Made by a program: the position numbers and the translations under genes | Assembly: GCF_046630445.1 (NCBI RefSeq) | Contig: NC_092339.1 | Span: forward strand, 56,281,501 to 56,345,500 | Length of the DNA: 64,000 nucleotides | DNA from: Rutidosis leptorrhynchoides | Lineage: Eukaryota; Streptophyta; Magnoliopsida; Asterales; Asteraceae | Direction: 5' to 3' | Shown here: positions 46,850-56,862 of the stretch, one piece after another | Numbering within the stretch: the first letter of the stretch is position 1 | How the letters are laid out: every line of letters starts with the position of its first letter | Notes under the pieces: model-generated | The model's database searches: none | Told to the model about the DNA's origin: nothing | What the model saw: only the letters and a program-made list of their open reading frames with translations

Positions 46850-47880
46850 TTTTTTTTGAAAGGCAAAATATTTTATTAAAATTACTCAAGTACAAGTACA
46901 AATATAAATTGAGAATTTATCCCAATACACATGATGATAACGCAATATATACAATAAACAAAAGTCGAGGGATGCTAAGATGATATCCTACGACGGTTGT
47001 TCATTAATATCACACGAGAAACTTTTGCGGGTTAGTCAACCAATTATGCCAATCGATCTTCAAAGTTTTGCATCTTTTCGCGATCCATTCAAAACTTTTA
47101 ACTTGAATTTCATTAAGTGCAACCGGTGAATTCCAACTTGAGTTTTTGAAAACTATTTTTTATTCAAATTAGGTACCCGCAAGTCCATTCCACCGCTTGC
47201 CACGCTTTTTTCCCCTTAACCGAAGTTTGTAAAGATGAGTTGCCTCGAAACGCATTAGAAGCATCAATATTTGAACGACCCATACCGCACCAATCTTGAA
47301 CTTTTTCCCAAATTTCCACGAATTTAGAACATTGATAAATCGAGTGTTGAACCATTTCAATAGCATCATCACATAGTGGACATCGGACGAAGTGACGATC
47401 AATTCCTCGCTTGTCAAGTTCATACAAAACCGGTAATCTACTCTTCAAAGCGCGCCAAACAAATATCCCAACTTTTTTTTCTAACAACGAATTCCTTAAA
47501 GTTTCATTTCCCACACCACTTGAGGAAATAATCTCGCTTGAATAAGACTTGTAAGAACTTTTGTTGTGAATTTATCATTTGAAGCTAGACTCCATTGCCA
47601 CCCGTCTTCATTATTGGTTTCGTATTTGAACTCTTGTAGCAACCTTAACAAGTCTTCAAATTTCGCCTTTGTTCGCCCATGAAGTAACCGCACCCAATTC
47701 CATGACCTCACGCAATTCGTCCCATACCACCCCACACGATCAAATACCGACGCCTTATGGTTAGAATCGGCCCAAAATAAAAGGTACAACTTATTACACG
47801 TATAATATAGAAAATATAAAAGCAAGTGAGGCCAAACAACATGAGCCAACCAGCGCCACATTAATGATTGACGCTTAGTT
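46850..47880 (-). mobile_element. 5'-truncated LINE (L1-type): end of ORF2, 3' UTR and poly(A)
   Basis: In minus sense: RT C-terminal region (NWVRLLHGRTKAKFEDLL, DGWQWSLASNDKFTTKVLT), zf-RVT domain, a 300-base 3' UTR ending TAAAATATTTTGCCTTTC, then A8 (T run 46850-46857). It is 5' truncated near 47880, as is usual for LINE copies. Target-site duplications were not identified. Confidence 0.8.
47164..47861 (-). pseudogene. LINE ORF2 C-terminus with zf-RVT domain
   Basis: Two overlapping frames (47861-47496 and 47514-47164) join by a small indel at about 47500. The second carries the zf-RVT signature: KKVGIFVWRALKSRLPVL, then RCPLCDDAIEMVQHSIYQC and IWEKVQDWCG. The RT catalytic core is missing. 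Confidence 0.85.
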
Positions 47881-48061
47881 TCACCAAACCGTGCTTATTC
47901 TCTCGCCAAAAGACGGTGCACGTCGAAGATGATATTAAACGAAGATAGTAAGCTTTTGTTTTATGTTTTATATTGTAAGTTTATTTTTTTATTTTTTGTT
48001 TACTCTATAGTTTATTTTCATATTGATTTCATATTTCAATATCTTTTTTAATTGAATATTA

Positions 48062-48905
48062 TGAAATTGTGTGGAAGCAATAAAATTGGATTAAGAAGTG
48101 TAATCTTCATACAATGAATTATAAATTACGGACCTTAATTACAACTGAGGTGTCAACCTCTACTATATACTGATCACCGGTTCGATAACCGCCACTAACT
48201 AACTCTAATAGTGATTAACAATATAACAACGAAATTAAATGCATATTTACAAGAATGACCCATGTACTTGTAAGTTATACATGTTTAGCTAAAAGTATAA
48301 TATATTCCATATCCCCTCTCAAGTTGGAGATTCTGACAAACTCAACTTGACTAAGTGTGGAGAGTTGTAAATGACATAATGCCTTTGTCATAAGATCAGC
48401 AAGTTGTGAATGAGAGGGAATATAAGAGGTTTGCATAAATTCATCTTGAATCTTGTCTCGAGTGAAGCGACAATCAATACTAGATGGTTGGTTCTGTCAT
48501 GGTAACATGGATTAGTTGCAATTTGCGGAGCTGACTTATTATCACAGAACAGGGTCACTGGAAGTTTAATAGGAATGTGCAAATCATTGGGCAAATAAGT
48601 AATCCAAATTATCCCACAAGTTGTTGCTGCCATACTTTTGTATTCAGCTTCAATGGATAGCTTGCTTTTTTGTCTTCTAGGAAACCAATGATGACCAATG
48701 AAAATACAATAACCAGTCAGTGATCTTGTCATCACACACGTTTCTCTAGATCATCATAGCGTACTTCCACATACCCAGTCAACATATGAGAAACATGTTA
48801 CTTGTAAATGTGTTTGTATTGGGTAAAATAGTCATTCCTCTCAAGTATTTCAATAAATGAATGGCTGCATGATAATGAGAACGATGCCGTTGTTTATACT
48901 TTTTT
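48062..48905 (-). mobile_element. 5'-truncated copia fragment with 3' LTR
   Basis: The minus strand shows the copia RT end and RNase H, a purine tract (TTGAGAGGGGATA), then a short LTR (48309 to 48062; TGGAATATATT to ACAATTTCA). The PPT and the LTR start TGGAATAT match the common plant copia pattern. The 5' part is missing beyond 48905. The family differs from the LTR at 49044. Confidence 0.7.
48310..48905 (-). pseudogene. Copia RNase H domain (frameshifted)
   Basis: The minus strand begins with HAAIHLLKYLRGMT (about 48870). After indels it gives RSLTGYCIFIGHHWF, SKLSIEAEYKSMAATTCG, then TLFCDNKSAPQIATNP with the catalytic D and E residues kept. The end QLADLMTKALCHLQL lies in another frame after a frameshift near 48430. 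Confidence 0.85.
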
Positions 48906-49029
48906 TTATTAACATAATTCATCAAGACATTCAGAAACTTTAAACCGCCAAAATCAATTTAAAACCTTGAAAACTTAATATGAATTTGAACACGAATTGA
49001 GCTAAGTATCGATGTGGTCAATCACTTAT

Positions 49030-49533
49030 GCTTTGATACCACATGTTTGGATTATAAATCATTTAAATTGTGTTCTTTTGGTTTAATTCGATATATCATG
49101 TATGTATGTATGTATGTATGTATGTATGTATGTATGTATGTATGTATGTATGTATGTATGTATGTATGTGTGTGTGTGTGTATGTATGTGTGTGTGTATG
49201 TATGTATGCATGTATGTATGTATGTATGTATCGTATATTCGTATGTGTGAGTATGAATATATACGTATAACTGATAGAGATGAATATGAATTCTAAACAT
49301 AATCTCAATCAATAAAATGTGTTACAATTCATGAGGTGAAGGTGATTACAAGGTTGAGAGGATTAGGTTAACTGTGTATAAGTTTAGGTGTAGGAGTTGG
49401 TGTAATAGCGAGGGAAAAAGGAATGGTTAACTTTCTAAATGAAGGGGATGATGGTTATTTATAGTACATAGCTATCATGTACAAGTATCGAATTAAGGAC
49501 ACAAATCACATCTATAAAATATATGACGTAACA
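49030..49533 (-). repeat. Copia-type 5' LTR (49044-49533) and PBS (49030-49041)
   Basis: In minus sense an LTR begins TGTTACGTCATA at 49533 and ends CCAAACA at 49044, then TGGTATCAAAGC (PBS, one change from Met-tRNA). Parts resemble the LTR at 36664-37004 (aatgtgttacaattcatgaggt against aatgtgtcaaaattcattaggt). The LTR contains the ATGT microsatellite. The element body to the left is not recognisable. Confidence 0.55.
49098..49231. repeat. ATGT tetranucleotide microsatellite with TG interruptions
   Basis: About 130 bases of (ATGT)n broken by two (TG)n stretches near 49168-49197. The overlapping ORFs on both strands are products of the repeat and are not genes. Confidence 0.95.
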
Positions 49534-49609
49534 ATATTAAAAACAAAAATAAAAAATGACAATTGTACCCTTGGTTACTATTTATCATGTTTTGAGTAAT
49601 AGTATAATA

Positions 49610-49642
49610 CTAGTTCGAGAAACCCGCGCTTCACAGCAGAGC
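49610..49642 (-). other. Second Helitron-type 3' end (degenerate)
   Basis: The minus strand reads AAGCGCGGGTTTCTCGAACTAG then T. CTAG follows a GC-rich segment as at 43305, but the hairpin is imperfect. If real, the element extends to the right; its 5' end was not found. Confidence 0.35.
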
Positions 49643-50039
49643 TAATTTTAATAATAATAAATTGTAAAAATGCAATCAGTAATAAAAACGATGATTTAAT
49701 AAAAAATTATATAGCTGTTAAAAAAAATTATAACTCCATATAAATGTCCAACGAAAAAAACTTAAAGTATTAAAACAAAAACAAAGTCATTAGTTATTTT
49801 GAAATTAAATGCTACAGAGTATTAGTTATGGATAGAAATTCATATATCCATATTCCTTTATTTTATTTTTTTACAAAAAACATGGAAGCATGAAATAAGA
49901 TGATAAACATCTAATTCATTGATTTTTTATCTTAGTAAAGGGGTCAATAACCGAAACAATAAGTTGGGTCAAAAAAACAATAGGGATTATAGCCAAAATG
50001 CCCATTCCCAAAACAAAACAAAAAAAATTACCAGGTTGC

Positions 50040-50122
50040 CCTCGCAAGACGCAAGGTGCCTTGCGAGTTGCCCTCGCAAGGCGCAAGCTTGCGTCCTTGC
50101 GTCTTGCGAACTTGCGACCTTA
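50040..50122. repeat. Foldback repeat cluster 1 (upstream of the MULE genes)
   Basis: Repeated gcaag/cttgc words: cctcgcaagacgcaagg, ccctcgcaaggcgcaag, cttgcgtccttgcgtcttgcg. Several pair as short hairpins. Same vocabulary as the intron clusters. Confidence 0.8.
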
Positions 50123-50389
50123 TCTTATCAGATGTTGGATTTTCAGATAAGATTTAGTAAGATTTCTTAGATTTTTGTCGGATAAGATTTTACCCTATTT
50201 ATAATATGACCCTGGAACTTTGATTTCACAGTCTCATAAAAATTCCATCCTTGTGCAATTCATTGATTAAAGGCACTTTAAGGTACTAATTTAAGCATTT
50301 TTCTTCACTAATTATAGTATTTATTATTTGTTTGTATGATGATTATTTTTAATTAGTTTGTTATTTACAGTTAATCTCAGTTAATATCC

Positions 50390-51178
50390 ATGGACAGAAG
50401 AGCTAGAGCTTCACACCGACCATCACAAGGAGAGTCATCACAACAAGTTGCTGAAAGACGACGACTATTAGCCGACCGTACCATTCTTCCTGGTATTAAC
50501 GTTGTTGCTCAAGGTGGTTTTTCCGCGTACTGGCGGGGAATAGATGCTGGAGCTTTTCTATATCGTCAAGTTAATGAGTACTATCCCAGACTTGTTAGGG
50601 AATTCTATGCTAACTATGTGTTTGATCCACGTAAACTGAAATGTGTTCACGTGAACATGTTTGGTTATTCCTACGATTGGACGTTGGAGGAGTTTGGTGA
50701 GATTCTGGATATTCCAGATGGAGATTTCAAGTTTTTCAGTCTTAGCAACGATGTGAAAAAGGCCCCAAGGAGGTCAGCTACAGGAAATTCATTCTCAGCT
50801 TCTGGGTTTGTCTCAGGACTATGTAAACCTGATTTTGACATGCCAAACAGTGGTCCTGTCATTATCAGGGAGGAAGATATTCAGGACCAGTATCAACAGA
50901 TGATGAATGTCATCAAGAAGAATGTCATGTTTCGAGATGATGCTGATGTGGAGCTATCTGTAACTGAAGTTTTGATTTTGATGTGTTTGCTCGAACAAAT
51001 CCCAATTAATCTGGCATATGTGGTTGCTAATCGGATGGCAGGATTGCCTGCAGCTGGTGGGAGTGGATTGTCGTATGGCATGTTGTTGAACAACTTCTTT
51101 GCTGATGAAGACGAGTTGGTGTATCCTTCTAATCGAGAGGTGTTGAATGCTCAGATTATGTATGCTGCTCCAATTTAA
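50390..51178 (+). CDS. Putative plant transposon protein, 262 residues
   Basis: An intact single-exon ORF starts at ATG 50390, a few bases after a likely acceptor (tttacagttaatctcag). The central part (NEYYPRLVREFYANYV, then KCVHVNMFGYSYDWTLEEFG) resembles the 'putative plant transposon protein' domain found next to MULE and gypsy proteins in many plants. The second half (SVTEVLILMCLLEQIPINL, then VVANRMAG) fits the same family. The N-terminus is basic and Gln/Arg-rich. There are no catalytic residues I can name. It is the only undamaged ORF of the locus. Confidence 0.65.
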   Translation: MDRRARASHRPSQGESSQQVAERRRLLADRTILPGINVVAQGGFSAYWRGIDAGAFLYRQVNEYYPRLVREFYANYVFDPRKLKCVHVNMFGYSYDWTLEEFGEILDIPDGDFKFFSLSNDVKKAPRRSATGNSFSASGFVSGLCKPDFDMPNSGPVIIREEDIQDQYQQMMNVIKKNVMFRDDADVELSVTEVLILMCLLEQIPINLAYVVANRMAGLPAAGGSGLSYGMLLNNFFADEDELVYPSNREVLNAQIMYAAPI

Positions 51179-51514
51179 TTAATCTTGGTTGATCATGTAA
51201 TAAAGTAGGTCGTAGGGCCTTTTGTACTACTTAGTATGTGTGTTTGTAGTATGTCATTCTGATTAATGAAATGGTATTTTAATTTTAGCCTATCTGTTTT
51301 ATTGGTCATTTTAATTTCAGTACAAGTTCAAGGACGACGGGAGTAATTTGGTCAATAACTTTTATAAACTTACACTTAAGCAGTAACAAATAAAAAAAAA
51401 CTCAGATTTAATTGAGTACCAAAAACTTTTATAGATGGACATATACATTAACAGAAGTTAAACAAATAAAAAAAAACTCAAACAGCAGCAACAAAAAAAT
51501 ATTAATCATTCCAT

Positions 51515-51725
51515 ACGCAAAGACGCAAATCAAACCTCGCGACTGGACGCAACACGCAAAGTTTTTGGATCTTGCGTGATTGCGTCTTTGCATCTTGCGT
51601 TTGTTATTATTAGGTTATAAACCTGATAATAAATTCACTTGACACACACACACACACACACACACTTACCCAGACGCAAAGAAGCAAATTACGTGAAACC
51701 TAGCCAAACGCAAATACGCAAACCT
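51515..51725. repeat. Foldback repeat cluster 2 with CA microsatellite
   Basis: Degenerate gacgcaaa, cttgcgtgattgcgtctttgc and aaacgcaaatacgcaaa words lie between the two MULE genes. A (CA)n run at 51641-51664 interrupts the cluster. Confidence 0.65.
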
Positions 51726-52152
51726 CCATCATCTTCTCTCTTGTTCGAACAGTAGATCGTAACCACCATCACCACCTGCACTACCACCAGTTCATCCATC
51801 GTATTCACCACAACCACCACGTACCAGCGCCTATGTCACCATCGTCTTCGTCTGCTTCATTTTAACTACGAAAGAAATCAAGAAATCAACCTAATAACAA
51901 TGGCAAATCCTCAGGTTAGTTCTTCTTTCACTATATATGTTAGTTATATGGGAGTTGTATATCAATTTCATATGTTCATATATAAATGTGAAAATGTGCA
52001 CACCAACTGTTCGATGAAATGTCTCTATGATAATCATCATTATTTAACCGTATTCTTGCTTTTTTTTTTATACTGGGGTATATTATCTCTTGTTTTGTAT
52101 AGTTTTTTGGTGAAACAACAATTTATTGCTGGTAAAAATAACTTGATTGTCC

Positions 52153-52272
52153 AGGCGCAAGGGTCATTTTGCGTCCTTGCGTTCCGGTTTATATATGGTC
52201 GCAAGACCAAATTTGCGACCTTGTGTACCTGTAGTTTAGGATGCAAGACCAATCTTGCGTATTTGCGTATCT
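52153..52272. repeat. Foldback repeat cluster 3 (intron 1)
   Basis: Words ggcgcaaggg..ttgcgtccttgcg, ggtcgcaagaccaaatttgcgacc (stem GGTCGCAA/TTGCGACC) and gatgcaagaccaatcttgcgtatttgcg. The cluster accounts for a large part of the 388-base intron. Confidence 0.85.
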
Positions 52273-53316
52273 TATGCTGATGTTGTTATTGTTAATTTTA
52301 CAGGGGTGGGTTGAAGGTAAACTGACGATGAAGAATAAAATAAGTATTATAGGTGATGTGAAGAAAGTAATGACCGAAAATCAAATAAAAATATTTAAAG
52401 AAATGTGTTTTGGTGTATGGTTAGATCTTGAATACATGGGAAACGATCTTGGACTTGTACATGCAATGCTCTAACGTAAAACTGTACGGCCGGAAAGAAT
52501 TGATGATGATAAGTACCCAGAGGAGAAAGATGACATATGGTTTAGATTCAAGCCTAATTTTTCTATTAGATTTGGTCGCCGTGAATTTTGTCTAGTAACG
52601 GGGTTTTTGTTTGGTACCCGTACGGATATGGCACATTACATCCCTAAAAATTATGAAAAGGAGACGGCTCTAATTAGACAACGTTTATTTCCGTCCATTA
52701 AAGAGAGCACAAACATTTTGATTGGTGATATTGAAAAGAAGCTACTAGAAAGTAGTCGGGTTGGTGTTTCGAACGATGATGTGGTTCGACTAGCAATCAT
52801 ATTAGTTGTAGAGAGAGATTTTATGGGTAAACAATCTGCCCATGTGGTGAACAAGAAGTTCTTATATTTAGTTGAAGGTTTTTCAAGTGTTTAATAAGTA
52901 CCCATGGGGGTCTCGTATATGGGAACCGACTTACGAAGCGGTTAGTGAAGGGTTTGGTGTTCGGGAAAGCCAATTAGAGAGTGGCAAGGCGTACACTTTG
53001 GCGGGATTTATGTGGACATTTAAGATAACGACATGTTTGATTTCAAATACTTTTATTATTTAAAGATAATATATATATTGATATTGTTAAATCAAATGAT
53101 TTGTAGATTTGGATCCTCGAGGCTTACCATCGTACCATTAAATCCTTTGCTACAAAAAAGGACAAGAATGGAGTACCGAGGGCTCTTTTTTGGAAGCGTA
53201 CAACAGCGGAGACTTTTGGAATCTCTGATTACATTAAACTCTTAGATATTCAGGTCAGTTGCATTTAGTATTTGGAACTACCATTGATTGGTAATTGACT
53301 GTTGAAACAGAGAGGA

Positions 53317-53448
53317 AATGGCAAGGATGCAAGACCATTCCTGCGTCCTTGCGTCTTTCTTAAGCTTGGACGCAAGGTTGTACTTGCGGCTTTGCGTACG
53401 TGTTACATTGGAGATGCAAAGATTTGTTTGCGTCCTTGCATCTGTTTG
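53317..53448. repeat. Foldback repeat cluster 4 (intron 3)
   Basis: Three units: ggatgcaagaccattcctgcgtcc, ggacgcaaggttgtacttgcgg and gatgcaaagatttgtttgcgtcc, each followed by a ttgcg or tttgcg tail. Confidence 0.85.
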
Positions 53449-54195
53449 ACAGAAAAGTTTCAAGTATTTTTTGTTATCTTGGTGTATAAAGTCGTGTTTG
53501 ATTATGCAGGATGATTGTCCTAAGAACAAGAAACCTCTACGTGGTCTCTTCCCGACTGATACAGAGAAGGAGTGTCAATGGTGGATTGATAGTGACGCGT
53601 TATTTCTTGGAACTTTAGTTGAACAGGAGATCCAGCAAGAAGAAACCCCAATAATTCCAGAAACTGTAGAGCAGACACAGACACAGACACCAACACATCA
53701 AAATACCGAGGTACAAGAATTACATCGTGTGGTAGCGTTGTTGACCGAGCGGGTAGACAAAAGTGAAAAAGAATTTAAAGAGCGGTTAGACAAAGTTGAA
53801 AATGAATTAAGTGATGTAAAAGGAAATTGTCGGAATACGAAGAAAACCTTTTTCCAGAGCAAGAGTATCCGGTATATTAAAATTTATTAATTATTTTTAT
53901 TTTTTGCATTTGAATATTTGTTCTCATCTGAATTTATATAATTTATGTTTTTTATTTGTTATTTGCTTAGGACGATACGTATTATGAGAAATCTTTCTCT
54001 GACAATGAGATTGTCAACCCTTCTCCGATGCAAATACGACGTGGAATTAGAGAAAGACGGCCCACGCGTGCATTAAGGTCCCCGTTTACTTCACCTGGAT
54101 ATAGAAAACCAATTGAGAAGGTAAATTGCTGCATTATAATATTATAATTGTGTTTTTTTTTAATCATAAATATTTGTTGTTCTTGCTTCACTGAT

Positions 54196-54302
54196 GTGGA
54201 CGCAAGGTTAATCTTGCGTCCTTGCGCTTATTGGACGCAAAGTTAGTCTTGCGTCCTTGCGCTATATGGACGCAAGGTTATTATTGCGTCCTTGCGTCTG
54301 TG
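54196..54302. repeat. Foldback repeat cluster 5 (intron 5), 35 bp units
   Basis: Three head-to-tail units of 35 bases. The first has a perfect 9-base stem, GGACGCAAG-gttaat-CTTGCGTCC; the others have one mismatch each. Each unit ends ttgcg plus six bases of spacer. They occupy half of the 216-base intron. Confidence 0.92.
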
Positions 54303-55342
54303 TTTTTTACTAACCAGATTTCCTGTTTTGCACAGTTGTCCAGACATGTCATTGAGAAAGTGGAAAACATGAATGTGGTCAACCTAGATACAGATGAGCA
54401 ATTTGTTGATGAGCAAATGGTTGATCAGAAAGCTGTTGATGGACAACCTGATGCTATGGTAGTTGATAACGTTGCACCTGTTGAAACAGAAGGACCAAAG
54501 AATGTAAGTGGTAAGGATGTAAAGGTGTGTTTTAAGAGAAAAAGGAAGGAAAAGGACTGGGCTACTGAAGAAGAAATCTGGGCCATGATCGACAGACTTA
54601 TCAATGATCAAGGTTGTCTTAAACCACCACCCACTGGAGCATGGAGAGATCAGAAAAAAGCATGCACCCCTGCAAAAGATCCCACGACAATTATACAGAG
54701 CAAGCAAGAGACCCGTTGCATGTTAATCTTTCAAAGTGATCAGTTTATTTACCTTAGTACGGAGTTTTGGATTCGCTTGCTGGGGTTAGGAAAGGCAGGA
54801 TATTTGGAGAACTTGGTGAGTGATCTCCTTAATGTTTTGTTTATGACATGAATTAATTTGTACCCAAATATCCTAACCTATCTTCTTAATTTGTAGCACA
54901 TTAATAGCTAGGCTACATTTCTTTTAAGATATCGTCAGAGATTTCTCCCCAGAGCAAGCCAGATGTTTAACACTCCTGAGTTTCCACATGAGGTGGTTAA
55001 AGCAAGTTCTCGATGGACAATTATGCCATCTGGATTCCTGGCTCAGCTTGCAAACTTTAAAGAATTTTGGGGATTAAGTCAGAAGGAGAAGGAGGAGAGG
55101 TTGAAGCAAAAGGATGAGAAGTTGAAGCAGGCCAAGGCCAAAGATCCTAATTTTAAATATAATGAAGGAATCACTGTCTTTAGGGAACCAAATTACACGT
55201 ATATAATTGCTCTTGGGGATGGTAGTGATGAAATGTATCTAGCTTGGTCTTCATGTGATCAGGTAAACATTCTAATTATCAATCTGGTGTTGTTTATAAT
55301 TAGTAAGCAAAATGGTAGTGATGTTTTTTGTAAACTGGAACA

Positions 55343-55505
55343 GGCGCAAGGTACATATTGCGACCTTGCGTCTGCAAATGTACTTGGACGCAAGGTTAGT
55401 CTTGCGACCTTGCATCTCGTAATGTTCTTGGACGCAAGGTAAGTCTTGCGACCTTGCGTCTTCGTGTAATTTGGACGCAAGGTGCTTTTTGCGTCCTTGC
55501 GTATG
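55343..55505. repeat. Foldback repeat cluster 6 (intron 7)
   Basis: Four units: ggcgcaaggtacatattgcgacc, ggacgcaaggttagtcttgcgacc, ggacgcaaggtaagtcttgcgacc and ggacgcaaggtgctttttgcgtcc, each followed by ttgc and a 10-20 base spacer. Confidence 0.9.
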
Positions 55506-56187
55506 GATGGTTTTCTGAATAAACATTCTCTTCTGTTTCAGATCTTGATCCCAATACACTTTAGATAACCAGAACATTTCTTGCTGCTATCATTAAAGTT
55601 AGAAGAAATGAAAGTTTATGTGTACGACAGTTTACCCGGTCTTGCAAGTGAACAGCTACAACATGTCACAATGTTGTGTGAAAACTTGCCCGTCTACTTG
55701 CACGCGATTGACTACTATAACAAGACACCAGAATCACAGCTTGAAGATTACTACCAAAACAATGAGAGTATGGAGTAGATGATTGAAACTGGGCGTAATG
55801 TGCCAGTGCAGGCAGGTAAAACCGGTGACTGTGGTGTTTGGGTGTGCATCCATATGGAGAGACTGGTGTTTGCACAGGAGGGGCTTGATGACATTGGAGA
55901 TCCAAAAAAGGCTGCACAGGAATATAGGAACAGAATGGCATGGACGTTCTTCCGTGCACGTTTTGATACACTACCGCCACCACCAGAGGAAAAAGATGCG
56001 ATAAAGGATGCTAAAAAGGCTGCACAGGTTGTATGATTGTACCCTTGTTGATATGTATATGTGTTGTTGAACTTGTTGTTTTATGAAATTCTGCACAGGT
56101 TGTAATTATATGATACAAGTACTTACTAGTAGGTTGGAAAGAATAGACTGTAAGAGTAGCAGAGTAGCAGGGTTATGGAAGAAAGAT

Positions 56188-56397
56188 GGACTATCTTGCG
56201 ACCTTACGTATGTGTTGATTAGGTCGCAAGGTCTATCTTGCGACCTTGCGTATGGGTTAATGAAGTCGCAAGGTCCATCTTGCTCCCTTGCGTATGTGTT
56301 AATGAAGTCGCACGGTCTATCTTGCGACCTTGCGTACATGTTAATGAAGTCGCAAGGTCTATCTTGAGACCTTGCGTATCTGTACATGGTTGGACTC
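56188..56397. repeat. Foldback repeat cluster 7, 42 bp units between the convergent genes
   Basis: About four units of 42 bases, agtcgcaaggtctatcttgc plus gaccttgcgtatgtgttaatga, from 56217. Stem GGTCGCAAG/CTTGCGACC with mismatches in the middle units. Because 42 is a multiple of three, both strands show 14-residue repeat ORFs, which I take as accidental. Confidence 0.92.
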
Positions 56398-56541
56398 AAG
56401 GTTTAATGATAGCATAGATAAACCAAAATATAGATTATCACACATAACATAGATAAACTTCGAGAATTTATTACAACCATCGATATGACATAAAAAATAC
56501 AATAGGAAAAGAAAATAAACAGAAACTTGGAGATTGGTTTA
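56398..56541. other. Spacer between repeat cluster 7 and transposase end; nothing seen
   Basis: AT-rich sequence that probably holds the 3' UTRs and poly(A) signals of the two convergent genes. An aataaa-like word occurs, but no signal can be assigned. Confidence 0.4.
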
Positions 56542-56862
56542 CTAATTATCGCTCGCTAGATTGCACGTTGCATAAAACTGAGACTGATAAGCATGAAACG
56601 CTTCTTTGTCAGTGAGTTTCTCCTTACCCTTTATCGACTTTGAAGTTGAGGCCGATGTTTTTACTACCCTTTTCGTGGTTGGTTCACCAGTTCGATCAAC
56701 TGAAAATTTGCACGTATCCCTACCATGACCTGGTTCTTTGCAACGAGTACATGTTCTTACTATTTTTCAGTGTCTTCACCCGTTGACGGATGACATTTTA
56801 TTGATTTTGGGCATCCGGGAGCTCTTTTCGGCTTAATGGGAGGGTTTACAATTGGTAGGACG
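56542..56862 (-). pseudogene. MuDR-type transposase C-terminus with CCHC zinc knuckle
   Basis: The minus strand encodes NPPIKPKRAPGCPKSIK, the basic GRPKK-like stretch that follows the SWIM finger in MULE transposases, then a TAG and a one-base shift. A zinc knuckle CTRCKEPGHGRDTC follows, then a Ser/Thr/Lys-rich tail ending at TAG 56542-56544. The DDE core and SWIM domain should lie to the right and are displaced by element F, which begins at 56863. Confidence 0.7.

Larger units (their letters stand above)
51900..56036 (+). pseudogene. DUF1985/Ulp1-like cysteine protease gene of a MULE, eight exons, decayed
   Basis: GT-AG exons can be joined: 51900-51914 (MANPQ), 52303-53021, 53107-53252, 53509-53870, 53971-54120, 54337-54813, 54897-55261, 55542-56036. 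Exon 2 has the DUF1985 region (DIWFRFKPNFSIRFGRREF, LVTGFLFG) and FNKYPWGSRIWE after a frameshift. Exon 8 has the C48 protease: EHFLLL (His), VYVYDSL (Asp) and GDCGVWVC (Cys), so the triad is still readable. Lesions: TAA in exon 2 (52472), frameshift near 52890, donor AAG|AT at 53021/53022, TAG in exon 7 (HINS-stop-A), TAA and TAG in exon 8. Ulp1-type proteases cut SUMO-like tags; the role in MULEs is unknown. Confidence 0.8.
49939..56862. mobile_element. Decayed Mutator-like element with DUF1985/Ulp1 gene (plus) and MuDR-type transposase end (minus)
   Basis: A plus-strand gene of the DUF1985 plus C48 (Ulp1) protease type and a minus-strand transposase C-terminus face each other, with 3' ends about 500 bases apart. 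MULEs that carry Ulp1-like genes are known in plants. The left limit is set at ggggtcaataaccgaaacaa, a guess at the start of the terminal repeat; the right end is cut off by element F at 56863. No terminal inverted repeat pair can be checked. Confidence 0.6.

Noticed and set aside
49014..49312. ORFs of Tyr/Val/Cys/Met and Ile/His/Thr repeats
   Set aside because: Translation of the ATGT microsatellite on both strands.
54196..56397. CRISPR array
   Set aside because: The repeated units look regular in places, but the genome is a plant, spacers are short and alike, and there are no cas genes.
56083..56399. 14-residue tandem peptide repeats on both strands
   Set aside because: The 42 bp foldback unit is a multiple of three, so both strands stay open by arithmetic; no start context or conserved domain.
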